Shown here: piece by piece, positions 56,801 through 64,000 of the stretch
Position numbering within the stretch: position 1 is the stretch's first letter
How the letters are laid out: the number at the start of each line of letters is the position of its first letter
Assembly: GCF_014905175.1 (NCBI RefSeq)
Contig: NC_057790.1
Span: 13,418,469 to 13,482,468, forward strand
Direction: 5' to 3'
DNA: 64,000 bases
Source: Aphidius gifuensis
Lineage: Eukaryota; Arthropoda; Insecta; Hymenoptera; Braconidae
Notes under the pieces: model-generated
Database searches by the model: none
Seen by the model: only the letters and a program-made list of their open reading frames with translations
Told to the model about the DNA's origin: nothing
Translations under genes and position numbers: made by a program

Positions 56801-57423
56801 ATTATTAAAGTCGTTACAAATATCTTGACAGACTGCGAAAGAAGTTTCACTTCCCTCGCGCGTACTGCTAACACACACATTTTTTTAAATTTTTATAAGT
56901 ACCATAATCTCAGTTCCTATATATTTGAATTAACTCTGACGTGAGCACATGTGAGAATCGTTGAATAATAACTATAACGTAAAATAATGATAAATGAGCT
57001 ATAAAAGAATAAATTATAACATACTAATAATTCGATGACGACTTGATGTCTCCTAATCAGTTGTATTAATTCAAAAAAATCATATTATTGAAAAAAAAAC
57101 AATATTTATAAATTGAATTGGCAGAATCTGGCAGACTGTTGATAGTCAAATATGTGGCTGGCAGAACCTGGCAGACTGTTGGAAATCAAATCTGACAGAA
57201 TCTGGCATGCTGTTGGAAGTCGAGTATGTGGCTGACAGAATCTGTAAGAATCTGGCAGACTGCTAAGATCGAGTATTTGGCTGCCAAAATCTGACAGAAT
57301 CTGGCAGACTGTTGAAAGCCGAATATTTGGCTGGCAGAATCTGCCAGATTTTTTCATTTTTTGTCGAATCTTGCAGAAACTACCAGAATCTAACAGAATC
57401 TGCCAGATTTTTTTCACCAGGAA

Positions 57424-57800
57424 TGTGGAAAATAGTAGCTAAGGAAAGGAAGTTGCCACTTGTTTATTTATTAAGAATGAGTCTAGCCAAAGAAATTAAC
57501 ACGTAGGCAACATTCTTTACTTAGCTACCATTTTTCCCATAGCTTTTTATTTAATTAACAAAATAAAAAGCTATAGGAAGAATGGTAGCTAAGGAAAGGA
57601 AGTTGCTTACGTGTTAATTTCTTTGGCTTAATTCATTCTTTGTAAATTAACATGTAAACAACTTCCTTTCAGTAGCTACTATTTTTTCTATAGCTTAAGC
57701 TAATTTTCATTTAATTAACAAATTAAAAAGCCATAGGAAAAATGGTAGATAATAGAAGATTGTTGCCACATGTGAATTTATAATGAATTAATTTAGGCAA
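57424..57800. repeat. GTAGGCAACATCCTTTCC foldback satellite, right part
   Basis: Continuation of 54235-54816 with the same AAAGCTATAGGAAAAATGGTAG and AAGGAAGTTGCC words. Confidence 0.85.
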
Positions 57801-58583
57801 ATAAATTAACAGGGGTCCGTTCGTAATGGCAATTCAGCAGGGTTAAAGGGTTACACGTAGCAAAAAGTTTTATAAACATTTCTATAAAACGTTTTTATAA
57901 AAATTTTTATAAAAATTTTTATACAAATTCTTATATAGATTTGGCGCTTTTTTTATAGAATAAATTCTATAAAATTTGTGGTTCATTTTTATAGAATGAA
58001 TTTATTAATTTTTTATAGGATTTGGTTTATAGGATTATTTTTATAAAAAAAATGATTTGTATAGGTATATCATAATCATAATAATACGCTGTTCTATAAA
58101 AATATTCTTCTATAGAATTTTGAATGATTTTTATAAAATATCCAAAACGGAATGTTTTATAAAATTTTTCCTATAGAATAGTTTTTATAGAAATATTATA
58201 AAAACTCTATAGAATAGTCCTGTATAGATTTTATTATATATGTATAACATTGTATATAATTGATTTATTTAATTTATTTATTGCTGTAACGAGTTTTTTT
58301 ATTTATTGTACAATAATATTCATTTTTCAAACAAGAGATATAAACCAAGCCAATGAAACATGATGACACTCAATCCATTGACAAACAGTTACAGTCACTT
58401 CTGAATCATCAGGGTCTATCTCATTATTAAACTTGACTAGAACACTTTTTTTTTTTTTAATTAACAATAAATATATATAATAACAATAAATCAAACTATC
58501 TTCATAATATGTCAAATTTTATATAATCAAGCATCAACGACCACGCCATTTATGAACGACTATGCGCTTTGCTTTCTGGCAGT

Positions 58584-59484
58584 TAGGGATGTGCGATATC
58601 AGACGATATATCGGAGGACCCGATATTTTTACCCGATATCGACGATATATTTATTCGATATGGATAAGCGTCAAATATCGGATATTCGATATCACTTTCG
58701 GAATATCGTCACGAAAATATCGGTTGATATACCGACTGAAAAACTACTTACCAACAAATTTTAATGGTGGCTTAAATGACCACAGCCAATCAAAGATCAA
58801 AGAATATTCGAACGTATTAATTTAATTAGCTGTGAATTTATGAGTTTTGACTTATGAGTTTTAAATAGACAGTTGACAATTGATAATTAATAATTATTAA
58901 TAACAAAATCATTGGAAACTATAATCAGTAGTAAAAAAATTGAGGAATTGTGTATTCATTATGGCCTAGTCATGGTTCAATAAAATGTTGATTAATAATT
59001 ACACCTTTTCATTATTATATTTTCTGAGTATTGTATAATAAAATATTATTAATAAATAGAAAATCTAATTATTCTTTTCTGGCCTTATAATTAATAAAAA
59101 AAATTACATTGTTAAAAATTTTATTATAATTTTTCCATAATTTGTTATTAATAAGCCAATTTATCTGCAATGATTAAATGAATAAATGAATAATTCAATA
59201 ATAAGTAATAGCAATATCCGAGTTATTTCATGAAAAACCAAGTATACGTATCAATTTATTAATTAACTTACGATTTAATTCCAATAGTTCCTATAATTAT
59301 TAGTAATCAATTTTGAATTTAAAAATGGACGGACCATTTTTTTGTTAACAGTTGGTAAAATCAATTTACCTCGAATTATCGAATATCCGATATTACTTCA
59401 CCAAAATATCGGTTCGATAACGATATCGTATTTTGATATCGCGATATCCGATGATATCGATATTGGCGATATCGCACATCCCTA
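58584..59484. mobile_element. hAT-like element with GATATCGG motif arrays, copy 1
   Basis: 901 bp flanked by perfect 8-bp duplication CTGGCAGT (58576-58583, 59485-59492). Ends TAGGGATGTGCGATATC on both sides. Subterminal arrays of CGATATCGG/CCGATATT. Short frames reading IYRRTRYFYP are repeat translations. No transposase. Confidence 0.93.
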
Positions 59485-59508
59485 CTGGCAGTCGACTGAG
59501 TATTTAAC

Positions 59509-60410
59509 TAGGGATGTGCGATATCAGACGATATATCGGAGGACCCGATATTTTTACCCAATATCGACGATATATTTATTCGATATGGGTAGGCGTCAAA
59601 TATCGGATATTCGATATCACTTTCGGAATATCGTCACGAAAATATCGGTTGATATACCGACTGAAAAACTACTTACCAACAAATTTTAATGGTGGCTTAA
59701 ATGACCACAGCCAATCAAGATCAAAGAATATTCAAACGTATTAATTTAATTAGCTGTGAATTTATGAGTGTGGACTTATGAGTTTTAACTTGACAGTTGA
59801 CAATTGATAATTAATAATTATTAATAACAAAATCATTAGAAGCTATAATCAGTAGTAAAAAAATTAAGGAATTGTGTATTTATTATTGCATAGTCATGTT
59901 TCAATAAAATGTTGATTAATAATTACACATTTTCATTATTATATTTTCTGAGTATTGTATAATGAAATATTATTAATAAATAGAAAGTCTGATTATTTTT
60001 TTCTGGTACTATAATTATTAAAAAAAATTACATTGTTAAAAATTTTATTATAATTTTTCCATAATTTGTTATTAATACGCCAATTTATCTGCAATGATTA
60101 AATGAATGAATGAATAATTCAATAATAAGTAATAGCAATATCCGAGTTATTTCATCAAAAACCAAGTATACGTATCAATTTATTAATTAACTTACGATTG
60201 AAATTCAATAGTTCCTATAATTATTAGTTAATGAATTTTGAATTTAAAAATGGACGGACCATTTTTTTGTTAACAGTTGGTAAAATCAATTTACCTCGAT
60301 ATTATCGAATATCCAATATTATTTCGCCAAAATATTGGTTCGATAACGATATCGGATTTTGATATTGCGATATCCGATAATATCGATATTGGTGATATCG
60401 CACATCCCTA
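59509..60410. mobile_element. hAT-like element with GATATCGG motif arrays, copy 2
   Basis: 902 bp flanked by perfect 8-bp duplication TATTTAAC (59501-59508, 60411-60418). Nearly identical to copy 1 and in the same orientation, 24 bp after it. Each copy has its own duplication, so they are two insertions, not one tandem duplication. Confidence 0.93.
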
Positions 60411-61144
60411 TATTTAACTGAGTTTCCTACTGAATGACTTCCACCAAGTTCTCTCCACCCAAGCCTCAGGCTTCCCCTTCCATAACCAGTATCACAATTT
60501 CAATCATGCGCAGTTTATTTATTCTGTAACTCACACATTGAAAATATTCGGTGTGTCCATGAGAAAACCAAGATGTCTGACTATTTCCAAAATTTTGACC
60601 CAACCCAACCCGTATCATCAACGTGCTTTTATTATTATTACTTTTTTTGTTGACATTCATAATTATGGCAAGCCAACGGAAACTCAGTCAGCTGAGTCAA
60701 CTGCCAGATTCCAGAAGGTGATGCGCATGGTCGTTCATAAATGGCGTGGTCGTTGATGCTTGATTATATAAAATTTGACATATTATGAAGATAGTTTGAT
60801 TTATTGTTATTATATATATTTATTGTTATTTAAAAAAAAAAAAAGTGTTCTAGTCGAGTTTAATAATGAGATAGACCCTGATGATTCAGAAGTGACTGTA
60901 TAACTGTTTGTCAATGGATTGAGTGTCATCATGTTTCATTGGCTTGGTTTATATCTTTGTTTAAAAAATGAATATTATTGTACAATAAATAAAAAGACTC
61001 GTTACAGCAATAAATTAATGAAATAAATCAATTATATACAATGTTATACATATATAAAAAATATTTCATATCAATTAAAAAAATGACGATAAATGAAATG
61101 TAGGTAAAATAGTTTACGGAAAAAGTCGGTCTTGTAGAAAGCCC

Positions 61145-62315
61145 TAACGGTACGGTCCAACTCCTTATAAACCGTTATTAAACGGCCGTCTCGAGGTTGG
61201 AGTGTGCGCAAAAAAAACCAAAAACAAATCCTTTTTAAACCTAAAAATAACCAAATTCGAACTAACCGTTAGTTGACCGATGATAAACCTTTTTCAAACC
61301 ACTCAAATATAATAAAACCAGAAGCTGAACTACAAACTTCAAACTGACCTGATTCCAACTTACGAGAGTGATTGGGTCATATCGTTTGGTGAAACCTCAA
61401 AGTAACCGAAATCCAATCAAAGTTATTGAACGGTTAAATAACGGTTACAGGAAACTGGTTTTCGGTTTACATAACCTTAGAATAACCCGAGGGGGAAGTC
61501 ACTTGTGTAATCTGGTGTACATCGGGAGAAGAATCTTCAATAATCTCTTGTAATCGAACAGAAATGATTACGGAAAAATCATGTAATCGATGTAATCTAA
61601 AGTACTCTTGTAATCTTTTATAATCATCAATAATCTTTAAAAAATTTTATGTAATCACCAGTAATCTTACGTCGTATATCTGTAATCTGTGAAAATTTTC
61701 TTGTAATCTTGATATGATTACAGAAAATCTCAGTAATCTTCCCTTCTCTGTTTTCAGATCGCGCATGCACGTGTGTACATGCACATGTATAGTATACTAA
61801 TTTTTCTTTTCTTTATTTGTTTTTCATTAATTTTCTTTTTCTTCTTTGAATTTTAAGTGTAATCATAAAAGATTACAGTGAATCTTTGTGATTACCAAAA
61901 AAAAGTAATCTTGTGTAATAATTAGGAATATTGCATGATTACAGGTAATTTGTAATCTGGTGTAATCTTCAATAATCTTCAATAATCTCGTGTAATCTTT
62001 TTGAAATCTTTGAATTTCAAATGTAAACATAAAAAAGTACTGGGATTCTTTGTGATTACAAAAAAAAAAAAAATCTTGTGTAATCATTGGAAAGATTACA
62101 TGATTACCGGTAATCTGTAATCTGGTGTACACTAAATTTTGGAGTGACTTCCCCCTCGGAATAATTATTATATAACGCGGTTAGAGACAGTTGTTTTTGC
62201 GCACATTGCAACCGCCAGGTAACGGTTACCCAACCATGAAGAAACCTTACAAAAACTTAACCCCAAAATAACCTGATTCCAACCCACGAAATGGGTTGGG
62301 TCATACCATTAGGAA
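61145..62315. repeat. AACCGTTA-motif array element, interrupted
   Basis: Words AACCGTTA, TAACGGTTA, AATAACC and CCAACCCA repeat on both sides of a nested TGTAATC element. ACTTACGAGAGTGATTGGGTCAT at the left resembles the mirror of ATGACCC words near 62300. Ends not fixed. Confidence 0.65.
61487..62159. mobile_element. TGTAATC-motif element, CCGAGGGGGAAGTCAC ends
   Basis: 673 bp; CCGAGGGGGAAGTCACT at the left is mirrored at the right. About forty TGTAATC or GATTACA words fill it. Flanks AATAAC and AATAAT suggest a 5-6 bp duplication with one mismatch. Confidence 0.82.
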
Positions 62316-62320
62316 GTATA

Positions 62321-62537
62321 TAGGGATCTGACCTATGGGCGGAGTTTGGTTGCTCACGCACACATTTATTGTGTAAAGGCTTATCTGTGAGGCAATATGG
62401 CGCATTCCAGACCATTTTACTATAGTATACTATCGTCAACAAACTGTACCATATAAAATTTTTCAATGTAGTTTCAATGGTCTGGAAATAGTTCACTGTG
62501 CGCCACCAGATGCCATGGTGAATAGGTCAGATCCCTA
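62321..62537. mobile_element. MITE with TAGGGATCTGACCTAT ends
   Basis: 217 bp; the left TAGGGATCTGACCTAT is mirrored at the right; inner arms carry TCCAGACCATT and AATGGTCTGGA. Non-coding. Confidence 0.85.
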
Positions 62538-62781
62538 TTTCGTCGCGTTTTATCTTTCTGTCTCATTTTCTATCTCTTTCTACGACGAAAATTTCGTGCT
62601 GTCTCCTCGGGCGTCTAGTAATAAATATAAGCCGCCTTCGATTTTTATGTATTGCCAGCACCCGTATTCAGAAGATTTAAGGAAGAGTAGAGAAAGACTT
62701 ATTCCCCTTGGCTAAAAACTAATATTGGTTGAGTTGTAGGGTTGTTAATTTACCGGTGTTTTATTTTTTTCGCGTTTTTAA

Positions 62782-63575
62782 GGTATAACTTGCCAAAATT
62801 TTTGGAGGCGTGTCCTAAATATACTGCCTATGCTTTTACATGGATAGTTTTTGCGTTGCCAACCCCAAATAACTAAAAAAATGGATCTTTCTCAGTCGTT
62901 TGTGTCTTATTAATAATACTTTTTACTAGAGAATCTTATCATTTCGTCTATTTTATTGCATAATAAATCATATTCTTGTAATTTAAACAATTTTAATTAG
63001 TTTTTATTTTCTCGTAATGACCCCGGCAATAGTGCTTTTTTTGTCAGTTTGCAACACTGATCTTGACGCCATCTTAATATCTATTTCATGAATGTATGTG
63101 TGTGTATGCTGTGTAAAAGCTAAACATGGATGCTAAATTTTGCTAAATTTGTTGTTTAAATTTTCCCGCTTCAATGCGCTGTTGCCAGAGCCTCAATACT
63201 TGTTCTCATAAAATTGCTAAAAATCGTGTTTTTAGCTTATATTTTTATTAATTACGTGAGATTTAGTCTTATAAGCCCATTTCATCCTGATATCAAAAAA
63301 TTCCTTATTTTTTCTTTTATTATCTATTAGTTTTTGGGATAGGTGAGACTAAAACAAGTATTGTTTTGTTAAGCTCGTAGATATTTTCTAACACCTCCTC
63401 CCATAAGAGCCCATGTTTAACCTCTCTAAATTATGTCAACTTTGAATAATTATTAAAAAAAAAAAAGTATTATAACATAAAAACTGAATTGACAAAAAGA
63501 TGCATTATTATTTTATTTATCTAAATTATTAATTTCATGAGCCTCAGACTATTTTTCATTTTGGCAAGTTATACC
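62782..63575. mobile_element. piggyBac-like non-autonomous element (TTAA-flanked)
   Basis: 794 bp; ends GGTATAACTTGCCAAAAT and mirror, flanked by TTAA on both sides (62778-62781, 63576-63579). TTAA duplication is the hallmark of piggyBac (also Kolobok). The interior includes repeat N copy 2. No transposase. Confidence 0.85.
63108..63475 (+). repeat. Dispersed repeat N, copy 2
   Basis: Near-identical to 430-790 in the same orientation; lies within the TTAA-flanked element. Confidence 0.75.
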
Positions 63576-63579
63576 TTAA

Positions 63580-63884
63580 CCGGATTTTTTACCAGTGAAA
63601 AATCATTTTTAACCAAAAAAGGACATCAATATATACAGGACATCTTTAATAAGGATATATACAAGCTAATAAAGGGTTGTTGTTTATATTACATGACTTA
63701 ATAAGTATATTCGAGAAAATTATTATTACGAAAGAATTTCATTATTCATTATTAATTTAAACAAATAAAAAGGTATCGACAAATGGCTAAGGAAGGTTTG
63801 TTGGTTCGCTTTTTGGTGGTTGAAAACGGTTAAAAAATTTCTTTTACCGGTAAAAAATCCAGTTAATAACTGTTAAGAAATCCA
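63580..63884. other. AACCGG-word segment
   Basis: TTAACCGGATTTTTTACCAG at the left and CTTTTACCGGTAAAAAATCC at the right are loosely mirrored and may be ends of a decayed motif element into which the TTAA element inserted. Otherwise nothing seen. Confidence 0.4.
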
Positions 63885-64000
63885 GCAGTCCAATTCACAG
63901 GGCATTACAATTTAGGTCTTTTTTCCTCCACTGGCGGCGCTTGTAGAGCTTTTGTATCTGAAATCTATATAAAAAAAATTTTACAAGCGCCGTCACCGGC
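63885..64000. mobile_element. Foldback MITE family B, cut by window end
   Basis: GCAGTCCAATTCACAGGG start and the TGGCGGCGCTTGTAGAGC core; the right arm is beyond the window. Confidence 0.85.

Larger units (their letters stand above)
54819..57422. mobile_element. CCCTGG-ended element with CTGGCAGAATCTG arrays
   Basis: About 2.6 kb; left end CCCTGGTGAAAAAAAACTGG, right end inward TCCTGGTGAAAAAAATCTGG. AT on both sides (54817-54818, 57423-57424). Left array 54830-55110 and right array 57115-57410 repeat CTGGCAGAATCTG; some copies form CTGGCAG...CTGCCAG palindromes. The middle has two hairpins and a long ATT/AAT-rich stretch. No gene. Confidence 0.87.
57855..61065. mobile_element. TTTTATAGAA-motif element, larger copy
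   Basis: Left end ACACGTAGCAAAAAGTTTT and TTTATAGAA arrays as at 7820. Arms with GACCACGCCATTTATGAACG (58535) and mirror (60730) enclose two hAT-like insertions and a CAGTCAGCTGAGTC region. The right terminal array is missing or truncated near 61065. Confidence 0.75.

Noticed and set aside
57106..57417. 103-aa minus-strand frame with LPDSYRFCQ repeats
   Set aside because: Translation of the CTGGCAGAATCTG array.

Overview
This window looks like a very AT-rich insect nuclear genome. The one clear host gene encodes a peroxisomal half ABC transporter (ABCD3/PMP70) split by short introns with GT/AG borders, which rules out bacterial or organellar DNA. A parasitoid wasp or another hymenopteran is my best guess, but nothing here proves the order. 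Host coding DNA fills only about 2 kb. Nearly everything else is DNA transposons, their non-autonomous derivatives (MITEs) and arrays of short motifs, often inserted into each other. I recognised no reverse transcriptase, LTR, rRNA or intact tRNA gene.

Layout. 1-10.3 kb: small foldback elements, a CCCGGG-ended element (2460-3448) and a nested block (6829-9452). 10.3-21.9 kb: an onion of insertions at least five deep with large GTATAC minisatellites. 21.9-25.8 kb: a CGTACG-motif element containing a hAT-like element, then a second hAT-like element that ends about 160 bp before the ABCD3 start codon and carries a dead hAT transposase tail. 25.9-29.4 kb: ABCD3, 12 exons, 659 aa. 29.6-32.4 kb: more hAT-like elements. 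32.7-40.1 kb: a 7.4-kb, apparently complete transposon with two divergent spliced genes: an 854-aa Tnp2-like (CACTA/CMC-type) transposase and a 461-aa BEN-domain-like protein. It sits inside a CTAAGGAA satellite (32.4-44.0 kb) with a clean 2-bp TA duplication. 44-54 kb: a direct tandem duplication interrupted by one insertion, plus assorted MITEs. 54.8-57.4 kb: a CCCTGG-ended element with CTGGCAGAAT arrays. 57.9-61.1 kb: a TTTTATAGAA element with two sister hAT-like insertions. 61-64 kb: AACCGTTA and TGTAATC array elements and a TTAA-flanked piggyBac-like element.

Main observation. Many otherwise unrelated elements share one design: conserved outer ends (CCCTGG/CCCGGG/CCCAGG/CCCTAG with 2-bp target duplications, or hAT-like ends with 8-bp duplications) followed by long arrays of a short, mostly palindrome-forming motif that differs from family to family. 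Among the 2-bp-duplication elements I count at least eight different motifs in this window. Two families with different motifs share the same tRNA-like internal core, so the arrays look like exchangeable modules. Only the 7.4-kb element carries genes. By analogy with plant En/Spm (transposase plus a second protein that binds subterminal repeats), the divergent BEN protein is a candidate reader of the subterminal array. Several insertions are confirmed by uninterrupted copies of the same sequence elsewhere in the window.
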